Below are positions 30,822 to 39,277 of a stretch of 64,000 nt of DNA, in pieces. Location: the NCBI GenBank assembly GCA_016719645.1, contig JADJYS010000002.1, forward strand, positions 558,001 to 622,000, given 5' to 3'. The translations under genes and the position numbers were made by a program. Position 1 is the stretch's first letter; the number at the start of each line of letters is the position of its first letter. The DNA comes from a bacterium. Lineage in GTDB: Bacteria > Krumholzibacteriota > Krumholzibacteriia > LZORAL124-64-63. A model generated the notes under the pieces. The model was not told the DNA's origin and searched no databases. It worked only from the letters and a program-made list of their open reading frames with translations.

Positions 30822-31513
30822 AGCAGGATCTCGAGGCACTCCTGTTCGCCACCGACACGCCTCTGGGCGTGGCCCGGCTCAAACCCCTGTTCCCCGGGGC
30901 CGAGGCGAAGGACTTCCGCGAGGCGGTCGACGCGCTCAACGCCGAGTACGAGCAGCAGGGTCGCGCCTTCGCCGTCGTGGAGTTCGGCGGCGGCTGGCAG
31001 CTGGCCTCGCGCCCGGAGTACGCCGGGCTGATCCAGCAGCTCTACCGCGGCCGGCGCTTCGTGCGCCTGTCGCAGGCGGCGCTGGAGGTCCTGGCGGTCA
31101 TCGCCTACCGCCAGCCGGTCACGCGCATGGAGATCGAGGAGATCCGCGGCGTCCAGGTCAGCGGCGTGCTGGCGACCCTGGCCGAGCGCAACCTGATCAC
31201 CGTGGCCGGCCGCAGCGACAGCGTCGGCAACCCCATCCTCTACGGCACGACCCGCGAGTTCCTCAACCACATGGGCATCAAGGGGCTGCACCAGCTGCCC
31301 CCGCTGCCGGAGCTCGCCGGCATCATCGGCGACCGCGAGGAGATCAAGCGCTTCGCGCAGCAGCTCGGCGAGGAGATCACCGACGAGGACTTCGAGACCG
31401 TCGCCATCCGCGGCGACGAGATCCTCGTGGTGGCCCCGGACGCCACCGCAGCCGACGGCCCGGCGCCCGAGGCTCCCTGCGAACCGGACATCATCGAGGC
31501 CCATGACGCCTGA
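30818..31513 (+). CDS. scpB: Segregation and condensation protein B
   Basis: ScpB is the winged-helix partner of ScpA and SMC. The 231-residue protein has LEALLFATDTPL at the start and the strongly conserved LEVLAVIAYRQPVTRMEIEEIRG and LYGTTREFL blocks. The start is in the ATGA overlap with scpA, and the end overlaps rluB by 11 bp. Confidence 0.94.
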   Translation: MKQDLEALLFATDTPLGVARLKPLFPGAEAKDFREAVDALNAEYEQQGRAFAVVEFGGGWQLASRPEYAGLIQQLYRGRRFVRLSQAALEVLAVIAYRQPVTRMEIEEIRGVQVSGVLATLAERNLITVAGRSDSVGNPILYGTTREFLNHMGIKGLHQLPPLPELAGIIGDREEIKRFAQQLGEEITDEDFETVAIRGDEILVVAPDATAADGPAPEAPCEPDIIEAHDA

Positions 31514-32246
31514 CGACGACGCCCTGCGCCTGAACCGCTTCCTGGCCCGCGCGGGCTTCGGCTCGCGCCGTTCCGTCGAGACGCTGATCACCGACGGCCG
31601 CGTGCGCATCGACGGCGAGGTCGCCGCCAGCCCGGGCTGCCGCGTCGCGCCGGGCTCCCGCGTCACGGTCGACGGGAAGGACGCGGCCTGGCCCACCGCC
31701 TGGCGCGTGCTGGCCCACCACAAGACCCTCGGCGTCGTCACCAGCCTGCGCCAGCAGGGGCGGGCGCCCTGCCTCGCCGGCGTCGCCGCCGCCGCCGGTT
31801 TCGGCCCCGGGCTGGTCCCCGTCGGCCGCCTTGACGCCGACACCACCGGCTTGCTCATTTGGACCGACGACGGCGACCTGGCGCAGGCCCTGCTGCGCCC
31901 GCGCCGCCAGGTGTGGAAGCGCTACGAGGTGCGGCTCGCCGCGGCCCTGCCGCCGGCGGCGCGGCCCCGCCTCACCGACGGCGGGATCATGCTCGACGGG
32001 CACCCCTGCCTGCCGGCCCGCCTGCTCCCGCCGGGGCGCGACCCTCGCCGCTGGATCCTCGAGATCCAGGAGGGCCGCAACCGGCAGGTCCGCCGGATGT
32101 TCGGCGCCGTGGGCGCGACGGTCCTGGGCCTGCACCGCACGGCGATCGGGCCGGTGACGCTCGGGGACCTGGCGCCGGGGAAGTTTCGCGAACTGACGAC
32201 CGGGGAGATCGCGGCCCTGCGCGCCGCCGCCGACGGCGGTCCCTGA
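31503..32246 (+). CDS. rluB: Pseudouridine synthase, RsuA/RluB/RluE family
   Basis: The 247-residue protein has an N-terminal S4 RNA-binding domain (LNRFLARAGFGSRRSVETLI) and the synthase domain with the catalytic Asp in VGRLDADTTGLLIWTDDGDLA and EGRNRQVRRMF near the C-terminus. It would convert a uridine of 23S (RluB/RluE) or 16S (RsuA) rRNA. Position right after scpAB favours RluB, as in many genomes, but the exact site cannot be read from sequence. Confidence 0.88.
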   Translation: MTPDDDALRLNRFLARAGFGSRRSVETLITDGRVRIDGEVAASPGCRVAPGSRVTVDGKDAAWPTAWRVLAHHKTLGVVTSLRQQGRAPCLAGVAAAAGFGPGLVPVGRLDADTTGLLIWTDDGDLAQALLRPRRQVWKRYEVRLAAALPPAARPRLTDGGIMLDGHPCLPARLLPPGRDPRRWILEIQEGRNRQVRRMFGAVGATVLGLHRTAIGPVTLGDLAPGKFRELTTGEIAALRAAADGGP

Positions 32247-32284
32247 ACGGGCCGGACACGCCACGCACGGACGAGGAGGAATTC

Positions 32285-33382
32285 ATGGACTACACGCGCC
32301 TGTTCCGTCCCGGGATCCTCGCCACCCGCCCCTACTCGCCCGGCAAACCCATCGGCGAGGTCCAGCGCGAACTCGGCCTGGACAGCGTCATCAAGCTCGC
32401 CAGCAACGAGAACCCCGAGGGACCGCTGCCGTCGGTCGTCGCCGCGGTCCGCGAGGCCGCCGGGGAGCTGAACCGCTACCCCGACGCGGCCTGCCACGAC
32501 CTCGGCCTGGCCCTGGGCGCGGAGCTGGGCCGGGACCCGTCCTGGCTGCTCTTCGGCAACGGCTGCAACGAGATCATCGACATGTTCATCCGGGCCCTGG
32601 TGTCCCCCGGGGAGAACGTGGTCTTCGCCCACCCGAGCTTCATCGTCTACCCGCTGACCTGCGCGGTGCACTTCGAGTGCGGCCGGCCGGTGCCCCTGCG
32701 CGACGACCGCCACGACCTGCCGGCGATGGCGCGCGCCGTCGACGGCAAGACCAAGCTGGTCATCGTCTGCAACCCGAACAACCCGACCGGCACCTACAAC
32801 ACCGCGGAGGAGTTCCGCGCCTTCCTGGCGCAGATCCCGCCGGAGGTCATCGTCCTGGTGGACGAGGCCTACGTCGAGTTCGTCACGGCGCCCGACTACC
32901 CCCGCACGACGGACCTGCTCGACGCGCACCCGAACCTGGTGATCAACCGGACCTTCTCGAAAATCCACTCGCTCGCCGGCTTGCGGGTGGGCTATGCTGT
33001 GGCCCATCCCGGGCTGATCGCCGAGCTGCACAAGACCCGCGAGCCGTTCAACGTCAACGCGCTCGCCCAGGTCGCGGCGATCGCGGCGCTGAAGGAGCAG
33101 GCGGAGACCGCGGCCCGGGCCGCGCGCAACCGCGCGCAGCTGGAGTGGCTCGCCGCCGAGCTCGCGGCCCTCGGCCTCGAGGTGACGCCCTCGCAGGCCA
33201 ATTTTCTGCTGGTGCGGGTGCCGGGAAACGCGACGATCATGACCCATGAACTGCTGCTCCGCGGCGTGATCGTGCGACCGATGAACGCCTTCGGCCTGGG
33301 CGAGGGCGCGATCCGCATCAGCGTGGGCCTGCCCGATGAGAACCGGCGCTGCCTCGGCGCGCTCAAGGAGATCCTGGCGTGA
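32285..33382 (+). CDS. hisC: Histidinol-phosphate aminotransferase
   Basis: The 365-residue PLP-dependent class II aminotransferase fold has KLASNENPEGPLPSV at the N-terminus, NPNNPTGT and the PLP Lys in TFSKIHSLAGLRVGY. HisC makes histidinol phosphate; because the next gene is DAHP synthase, it could also act on phenylpyruvate or prephenate (inference). ATG 32285 is preceded by GAGGAGGA with 4-nt spacing. The stop overlaps the next GTG. Confidence 0.9.
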   Translation: MDYTRLFRPGILATRPYSPGKPIGEVQRELGLDSVIKLASNENPEGPLPSVVAAVREAAGELNRYPDAACHDLGLALGAELGRDPSWLLFGNGCNEIIDMFIRALVSPGENVVFAHPSFIVYPLTCAVHFECGRPVPLRDDRHDLPAMARAVDGKTKLVIVCNPNNPTGTYNTAEEFRAFLAQIPPEVIVLVDEAYVEFVTAPDYPRTTDLLDAHPNLVINRTFSKIHSLAGLRVGYAVAHPGLIAELHKTREPFNVNALAQVAAIAALKEQAETAARAARNRAQLEWLAAELAALGLEVTPSQANFLLVRVPGNATIMTHELLLRGVIVRPMNAFGLGEGAIRISVGLPDENRRCLGALKEILA

Positions 33383-34239
33383 GTTCCGACCCGCGACTGC
33401 AGCCCGCGCCGCCCGGCGCGGACGGCCGCTACCCGCGCAGCGGCCGCGCTCCCGGCCAGCCCGCGACGCTGGTCCGCGTGGGCGCGGCCGTCTTCGGCGG
33501 CCCGCGGCTGGTCGTGGCCGCCGGGCCCTGCGCCGTGGAACCGAGCGGGTCGCTGCTGGCCACCGCCGCCGCCGTTCGCGACGCCGGCGCGACGCTCCTG
33601 CGCGCGGGCGCCTACAAGCCGCGCACGTCCCCGTACGACTTCCAGGGGCTCGGCCGCGAGGGCCTGGAACTGCTGGCCGAGGCGCGCGCCGCGACCGGGC
33701 TGCCCGTGGTCACCGAGGTCCTCGACCCCCGCGACGTCGAGGCCGTGGCCGCCGTGGCGGACATGCTGCAGATCGGCAGCCGCAGCGTGCAGAACGTGCC
33801 GCTGTTGCGGGAAGTCGGCCGCAGCGGCAAACCGGTGCTGCTCAAGCGCGGCATGATGACCACGGTGCACGAGTGGCTCAGCGCCGCGGAATACGTGCTG
33901 TCGGCCGGCGGGCGCGACCTCGTGCTGTGCGAGCGCGGGATCCGCACCTTCGAGGACGCCACGCGCAACACCCTGGACCTCAACACGGTCGTGCTGCTGA
34001 AGCAGCGCACGCACCTGCCGGTGATCGTCGACCCCAGCCACGCCTGCGGCGACGCGAACCTGGTCGCGGCCCTGTGCCGCGCCGCGGTCGCGGCGGGCGC
34101 CGACGGCCTGCTGGTCGAGGTCCACGTCGATCCCCGCCTGGCCCTGAGCGACGGCGCCCAGTCCCTGGACCCCGCCGCCTTCCGGGAGGCCATGGCGGCC
34201 TGCCGGGCCGTCGCCGCGGCCGTGGGCCGTGAGATCTGA
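33379..34239 (+). CDS. aroF: 3-deoxy-7-phosphoheptulonate synthase, KDO8P-like (type I-beta)
   Basis: This enzyme joins phosphoenolpyruvate and erythrose 4-phosphate, the first step to aromatic amino acids. The 286-residue TIM barrel has AAGPCAVEPSGS, RAGAYKPRTSPYDFQG, the KRGMMTT motif, CERGIRTFE and DPSHACGD. There is a roughly 40-residue N-terminal stretch of low complexity in place of a full ferredoxin-like regulatory domain, so feedback control is doubtful. Start GTG is in the GTGA overlap with hisC. The end overlaps the next gene by 11 bp. Confidence 0.9.
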   Translation: MSSDPRLQPAPPGADGRYPRSGRAPGQPATLVRVGAAVFGGPRLVVAAGPCAVEPSGSLLATAAAVRDAGATLLRAGAYKPRTSPYDFQGLGREGLELLAEARAATGLPVVTEVLDPRDVEAVAAVADMLQIGSRSVQNVPLLREVGRSGKPVLLKRGMMTTVHEWLSAAEYVLSAGGRDLVLCERGIRTFEDATRNTLDLNTVVLLKQRTHLPVIVDPSHACGDANLVAALCRAAVAAGADGLLVEVHVDPRLALSDGAQSLDPAAFREAMAACRAVAAAVGREI

Positions 34240-35746
34240 CCCGGGGCGCGGCCCCGCCCCCCCGGCTGCCGGCTACGAGGCGCCCGGCTCCTGCGTCCTG
34301 GAGTCGTACGGCCCCGTCCCGCCCGACACGGTCGTGTCCATCGACGGCCCCGCCGGCTCCGGCAAGTCCACCACCGCCCGCGCCCTGGCCGAGCGTCTCG
34401 GCCTGCTCTACGTGGATTCCGGCGCCATGTACCGCGCCCTGACCTGGGCCGCCGCCGACGCCGGCGTCGACCCCGCCGACGAGCCCGGCCTGCTTTCCCT
34501 GCTCGACGCCGCCGAACTGACCCTGAAATCGAGCCGCGGCGAGACCGAGGTCTTCTGGGGCGGCCGCGACATCTCCGCGGCCGTGCGCACGCCCGAGGTC
34601 GAGGCCCGCGTGTCGGCCGTCTCGGCCCACGCGGCGGTGAGGGAGAGGATGGTCGCGCGCCAGCGGGCCCTGGGGCGGCGCCAGGGCGTGGTCATGGAGG
34701 GGCGCGACATCGGCACGGTGGTCTTCCCGCTGGCCTCGGCCAAGATCTACCTGGACGCCACGCTCGAGGCCCGCGCCGAGCGGCGCCTGCGCCAGCACCG
34801 CCGGCGCGGCCTGTCGGTGGACCGGGGAGAGGTCCTGCGCGAGGTGGAGGCCCGCGACCGCCGCGACAGCGAGCGCGCCGCGAGCCCCCTGCGCATCCCC
34901 CCGGACGCGATGGTCATCGACAACAGCACGCTGACGCTCGACGACCAGCTCGAGGCCACCGAGGCGGCGGTGCGCCGTCTCCTGGCCTACCGGCTGCCGC
35001 CGACCGGGCACCTGGAAGGCGAGCTGTCCCTGCGCTACCGGATCGCGTTCGCCGTCTTCGGCTCCGTGGGGCGTTTCACCGGCCTGCGCGTCGTCGGCCG
35101 CGAGCACGCGAACCTGCACGGCTGCATCCTCGCGCCCAACCACGTCAGCAGCTGGGACCCGCTCATCCTGGGCGCGGCCCTGGCCGGCAAGAACCACATC
35201 CGCTCGATCGCGAAGGAGGAGCTGTTCCGGCTGCCGCCCTCGGCCCTGCTCTACCGGTTCCTCTACGCGATCCCCATCAAGCGCAACATCTACGACACGG
35301 CGGCCTTCGACCAGGCCGCGCAGGTCCTGTCCGAGGGCCAGAACCTCCTGTTCTTCCCGGAGGGGATGCGCCGCGTCTACGGGGAGCCCGGACCGGTGCG
35401 CAACGGCCTGGGCCTGATCATGCAGCGCACCGGGGCCCCCTGCGTCCCGATCTACCTGCGGGGGACCCTGTCTCCCCAGCCGGGGGGCGGCCCGCGGGCG
35501 CCCCTGGAGGTCTCGTTCGCGCCGGCGATCCGGCTGCACGCCCTGCCCGTGCTGGGCCGCCGCCTGGAGCCCAGGGCGATCAGCCGCGAGATCGGCCGGC
35601 TCTTCGAGGCGATCTACCGCGAGCTCCAGGAGCGGTCCGCCGACCGCCACCCCTTCACGGACTGGGAATTGGAGGCCAGGGAGCGCGTCCGGGCCGGAAT
35701 CCTGCGCAAGGAGTCCCGGACCTTCCACAACCGGCGCCCCCTGTGA
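34229..35746 (+). CDS. Fusion: cytidylate kinase + 1-acylglycerol-3-phosphate acyltransferase
   Basis: The 505-residue protein joins two enzymes. Residues about 33-255 are cytidylate kinase with P-loop GPAGSGKS (40-47), YVDSGAMYRA and the EGRDIGTVVFP block, which phosphorylates CMP/dCMP. Residues about 265-490 are a PlsC-like acyltransferase with NHVSSWDP (His305 and Asp310 of the H-x4-D motif), and FFPEGMR for phosphate binding, giving phosphatidic acid. The frame has no break in the linker. Start could be GTG 34229, overlapping aroF, or a later GTG at 34334 next to the P-loop. In other bacteria cmk and plsC are often neighbours, so this is a natural fusion. Confidence 0.9.
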   Translation: MRSDPGRGPAPPAAGYEAPGSCVLESYGPVPPDTVVSIDGPAGSGKSTTARALAERLGLLYVDSGAMYRALTWAAADAGVDPADEPGLLSLLDAAELTLKSSRGETEVFWGGRDISAAVRTPEVEARVSAVSAHAAVRERMVARQRALGRRQGVVMEGRDIGTVVFPLASAKIYLDATLEARAERRLRQHRRRGLSVDRGEVLREVEARDRRDSERAASPLRIPPDAMVIDNSTLTLDDQLEATEAAVRRLLAYRLPPTGHLEGELSLRYRIAFAVFGSVGRFTGLRVVGREHANLHGCILAPNHVSSWDPLILGAALAGKNHIRSIAKEELFRLPPSALLYRFLYAIPIKRNIYDTAAFDQAAQVLSEGQNLLFFPEGMRRVYGEPGPVRNGLGLIMQRTGAPCVPIYLRGTLSPQPGGGPRAPLEVSFAPAIRLHALPVLGRRLEPRAISREIGRLFEAIYRELQERSADRHPFTDWELEARERVRAGILRKESRTFHNRRPL

Positions 35747-35774
35747 GGCCGGGCGCCGCCGGGCGCCGAAATCC

Positions 35775-35803
35775 TTGCCAATGACGGCCAAAGCTAGTAT
35801 ATT
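35775..35803 (+). promoter_or_regulatory. rpsA promoter
   Basis: TTGCCA at 35775-35780, a 17-bp spacer and TATATT at 35798-35803 lie in the gap before rpsA, giving a leader of about 50 nt. This is the strongest promoter-like sequence in the window. Confidence 0.75.
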
Positions 35804-35859
35804 CCGCCCCATGCCCGGCTGATCGCCGGGTAAATCCGTCTTTTAGGAGGAACCACAGC

Positions 35860-37794
35860 ATGAGTCCCAACCCCAACTCGGGGGGTTCGTTTGCACGCCA
35901 TTCGAACTCTTCCGGATCCGACCGTCCCCTGCCGTCCCGCAAGTGGCGAGAGGAGCAGGACGACGACTACCCGGCCGCCCGGGTCCCGACCACGCCGAAG
36001 CTGACCACCGAATTCGACGCCGCGAGCATCGTCAACCGCGACTATGACGACGACGGCGACGCGGCCAACTTCGACATGCTGGCGCTGCTCAACCAGTACG
36101 AGCAGACGCTGAACGAGATCCAGGAGGGGCAGATCCTCCAGGGCACCGTGGTCGAGGTGCGCGAGAACGAGGTCCTGCTCAACATCGGCTTCAAGAGCGA
36201 GGGCGTCATCCCGATCGAGGAGTTCGGCACCACGCAGATCAAGGTCGGCGACACCTTCGACGTGTTCCTGGAGCACCTCGAGGACCAGGACGGCCTGGTC
36301 GTGCTGTCGAAGGAGCGGGCGGACTTCCTGAAGGTCTGGGACAAGATCAAGCAGGCGCACGAGAACGGCGAGGTCGTCAAGGGCGTCGTGGACCGCCGCA
36401 TCAAGGGCGGCCTCGTGGTCAAGCTGTGGGACGTCGACACGTTCCTGCCCGGCTCCCAGGTGGCCCTGCGGCAGGTGCCGGATCTGGACCAGCTGATCGG
36501 CAAGGAGATCGACTGCCAGATCATCAAGAAGAACAAGCGGCGCCGCAACGTCGTGGTCAGCCGCCGCATCGTGCTCGAGCGCGAGCGCGAGGAGAAGAAG
36601 AAGAACCTGATGTCCGAGCTCGACAAGGACCAGGTCCGCAAGGGCATCGTGAAGAACATCACGGATTTCGGCGCCTTCGTGGACCTCGGCGGCATCGACG
36701 GGCTCCTGCACATCACCGACCTGTCCTGGGGCCGCGTCAAGCACCCCAGCGAGGTCGTCAATATCGGTGACGAGATCCAGGTCAAGATCCTGGACTTCGA
36801 CCGCGACCGCGAGCGCATCTCCCTGGGCCTCAAGCAGCTGCAGAACTACCCGTGGGAGAACGTCGAGGCCAAGTACCCGGAGAAGGCCATCGTCCAGGGC
36901 AAGGTCGTCTCGATCACCAACTACGGCGCCTTCGTGGAGCTGGAAGAGGGCATCGAGGGCCTGATCCACATCAGCGAGATGTCCTGGACCCGGCACATCA
37001 AGCACCCGAGCAAGATCCTGTCCATCGGCGACGACGTCGAGGTCATGGTCCTGAAGATCGACAAGGGCAACGAGAAGATCTCCCTCGGCCTGAAGCAGAC
37101 CGAGCAGGACCCCTGGCTGTCGCTCAACGAGCGCTACCCGGTGGGCACGATCATCGAGGGCCGCGTGCGCAACCTCACCGACTTCGGCGCCTTCGTCGAG
37201 GTCGAGGAGGGCATCGACGGCCTGGTCCACATCTCCGACATGTCGTGGACCAAGCGGGTCCGCCACCCGAAGGAGATCGTGCGCAAGGGCGACCTGGTCC
37301 AGGTGCAGATCCTGGACATCGACGCCGACAAGCGCCGGATCAGCCTGGGCATCAAGCAGCTCCAGGACAACCCCTGGCCGACGCTCGCCGAGGACTACCC
37401 GGTGGGCCGCCAGGTCGAGGGCAAGGTCATCCGCATGCTGGACCACGGCATGGTGGTGGAGATCGGCAACGACATCGAAGGGTTCGTGCCGGTGGGCCAC
37501 CTGGCCATCCCGAAGCTGGACAAGCCGCAGTTCTTCTTCCACGAGGAAGAGGCGCTGCCGATGCACGTCATCAAGATGGACGCCGAGAACCGGCGCATCG
37601 TCCTGTCGGTGGCCGAGTTCTACAAGGACCAGCCGCGCGACACCCTCGAGGCCTACATCGCGGCCCACCCGCGTCGTGACGACGTGGTGGAGACCGAGAT
37701 CGACCCCGAGGGCGCCGACGAGTACGCCGACGCCGCCGTGGACATCCCGGCGTCGCCGATCGGCGACCTGGACGGCGTGGGCGAAGGCGCCTGA
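35860..37794 (+). CDS. rpsA: 30S ribosomal protein S1
   Basis: The 644-residue RNA-binding protein helps mRNA onto the 30S subunit. It has six S1 repeats starting near residues 91, 171, 260, 344, 429 and 516; the last four each carry F-G-A-F-V or a similar strand. A roughly 85-residue acidic and Ser/Asn-rich N-terminal extension precedes repeat 1, longer than in E. coli. The start follows AGGAGG at 35845 by 9 nt. It sits right after the cmk-plsC fusion (cmk-rpsA adjacency is widespread) but has its own promoter and terminator. Confidence 0.95.
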   Translation: MSPNPNSGGSFARHSNSSGSDRPLPSRKWREEQDDDYPAARVPTTPKLTTEFDAASIVNRDYDDDGDAANFDMLALLNQYEQTLNEIQEGQILQGTVVEVRENEVLLNIGFKSEGVIPIEEFGTTQIKVGDTFDVFLEHLEDQDGLVVLSKERADFLKVWDKIKQAHENGEVVKGVVDRRIKGGLVVKLWDVDTFLPGSQVALRQVPDLDQLIGKEIDCQIIKKNKRRRNVVVSRRIVLEREREEKKKNLMSELDKDQVRKGIVKNITDFGAFVDLGGIDGLLHITDLSWGRVKHPSEVVNIGDEIQVKILDFDRDRERISLGLKQLQNYPWENVEAKYPEKAIVQGKVVSITNYGAFVELEEGIEGLIHISEMSWTRHIKHPSKILSIGDDVEVMVLKIDKGNEKISLGLKQTEQDPWLSLNERYPVGTIIEGRVRNLTDFGAFVEVEEGIDGLVHISDMSWTKRVRHPKEIVRKGDLVQVQILDIDADKRRISLGIKQLQDNPWPTLAEDYPVGRQVEGKVIRMLDHGMVVEIGNDIEGFVPVGHLAIPKLDKPQFFFHEEEALPMHVIKMDAENRRIVLSVAEFYKDQPRDTLEAYIAAHPRRDDVVETEIDPEGADEYADAAVDIPASPIGDLDGVGEGA

Positions 37795-37828
37795 CCGGGT
37801 CCGCACCGATCCGGCGCAGACGAGCGAT

Positions 37829-37858
37829 GGGGGTGGCGCCGAGCCACCCCCTTCTCCC
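37829..37858 (+). terminator. rpsA terminator
   Basis: Nine-base arms GGGGGTGGC and GCCACCCCC with a 5-nt loop are followed by TTCTCCC. Stable hairpin, weak T-tract; a likely partial or full terminator 35 bp after rpsA. Confidence 0.7.
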
Positions 37859-37906
37859 ATCCCGCCGCGCGGCGTCGCCGACCCGAGAGAAGGAGCGACC
37901 CTGGAC

Positions 37907-39277
37907 ATGGACGGGCAGGACGGACCGCGTCGGCTCGTGCGGGTGGCGTTCCACACGCTCGGCTGCCGCCTCAACCGCTACGACACCGAATCGATGATGG
38001 CCGGCCTGCCCGACGGGGAAGCCGGCGCGCTCGCCTGCGAGATCGTCGACTGGGACGAGCCCGCCGACGTCTACGTCCTGAACAGCTGCACCGTCACCGC
38101 GCGCGCCGACCAGAAGGCCCGCCAGACCCTGCGCGAGGCGCGCCGCCGCAACCCCGCGGCCAAGGTCGTGGTCACCGGCTGCTACGCCCAGGCCCAGCCG
38201 GCCGCCCTGGCCGCGCTGCCGGGCGTCGACGGCGTGTTCGGCACCGGCGAGCGCGACGCCATCGCGCAGTGGCTGCCGCGCCTGCTGGCCGCCGACGGTC
38301 CGCTGCTGGAGGTGGGACGGCCCGAGGGCGCCCCGCCGGCGACCGGCAGCCGCGCGCGCCCCGCCCTCGCCTCCCGCACCCGCGCCCACGTCAAGATCCA
38401 GGACGGCTGCGACCTGCGCTGCGCCTACTGCCTCGTCTGGCGCGCCCGGGGCCCCGCGCGCTCCCGGGCCCCCGAAGCGGTCCTGCAGGAGATCGCCGGT
38501 CTCTGGGATCGCGGTGCGCCCGAGGTCGTGCTCACGGGCGTGCACGTCGGCTCCTACGGCCGGGACGCCGCTCCCCGGACCTCCCTGGCCGACCTCGTGG
38601 CGGCGATCCTGCGGCGCTGCCCCGGCCTGAAGGTGCGCCTCAGCAGCCTGCATCCCGAGGATCTGGGGGAGGACCTGCTGCGCCTCTACGCCACGGAGGC
38701 CGACCTGCAGCCCTACCTGCACCTGTCCCTGCAGAGCGGCGCCGACGCCGTGCTGGCCCGGATGCGCCGCCCCTACGCCGCGGCCGACGTCGTCGCCGCG
38801 GTCGCCGGCGCCACCGCCGCCCGACCCGGGATCGGCATCGGGGCCGACGTGATCGCCGGATTCCCGGGCGAGACCGACGCGGACTTCCAGGCGACCCTCG
38901 ACCTGGTCGCGTCGCTGCCCCTGGCCTACCTTCACGTCTTCCCGTTCTCGGCCCGGCCCGGCACCGCCGCCGCGGCGATGACGCCGGTGCCGCCGGCCCT
39001 GGTGCGGGAGCGGGCCGACCGCCTGGGCGCCGCCGGCAGCGAACTGCAGCGGCGCTTCGAGGACGGCCTGCTGGGCGTCCGGCAGGAGGCGATCGTGGAA
39101 TCCCCGCGCCGTGCCGACGGCTGGCTGCCCGCCACCACGGGGAACTTCGCCACCGTCCTGGTGCCGGACGCCTGGGCGCCGGGCGACCTCGTCCTGGCCC
39201 GCCCGGACGGGCGGCACGACGGCCTGCTGCGCGCCGCGGAGGTCGTCCGCGCCGTCGTGGGAGAGGGGGAGCGATGA
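37907..39277 (+). CDS. mtaB: tRNA t6A37 methylthiotransferase MtaB
   Basis: MtaB turns t6A37 into ms2t6A in tRNA using radical SAM chemistry and two [4Fe-4S] clusters. The 456-residue protein has the three cluster cysteines of the N-terminal MiaB-like domain (LGCRLN, NSCTV, TGCYAQ) and the radical SAM CDLRCAYC, followed by a TRAM-like end. TLGCRLNRYDTE is the MtaB form of the first motif (MiaB has TYGCQMN). ATG 37907 follows AAGGAG by 11 nt. It overlaps miaB by 4 bp. Confidence 0.9.
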   Translation: MDGQDGPRRLVRVAFHTLGCRLNRYDTESMMAGLPDGEAGALACEIVDWDEPADVYVLNSCTVTARADQKARQTLREARRRNPAAKVVVTGCYAQAQPAALAALPGVDGVFGTGERDAIAQWLPRLLAADGPLLEVGRPEGAPPATGSRARPALASRTRAHVKIQDGCDLRCAYCLVWRARGPARSRAPEAVLQEIAGLWDRGAPEVVLTGVHVGSYGRDAAPRTSLADLVAAILRRCPGLKVRLSSLHPEDLGEDLLRLYATEADLQPYLHLSLQSGADAVLARMRRPYAAADVVAAVAGATAARPGIGIGADVIAGFPGETDADFQATLDLVASLPLAYLHVFPFSARPGTAAAAMTPVPPALVRERADRLGAAGSELQRRFEDGLLGVRQEAIVESPRRADGWLPATTGNFATVLVPDAWAPGDLVLARPDGRHDGLLRAAEVVRAVVGEGER

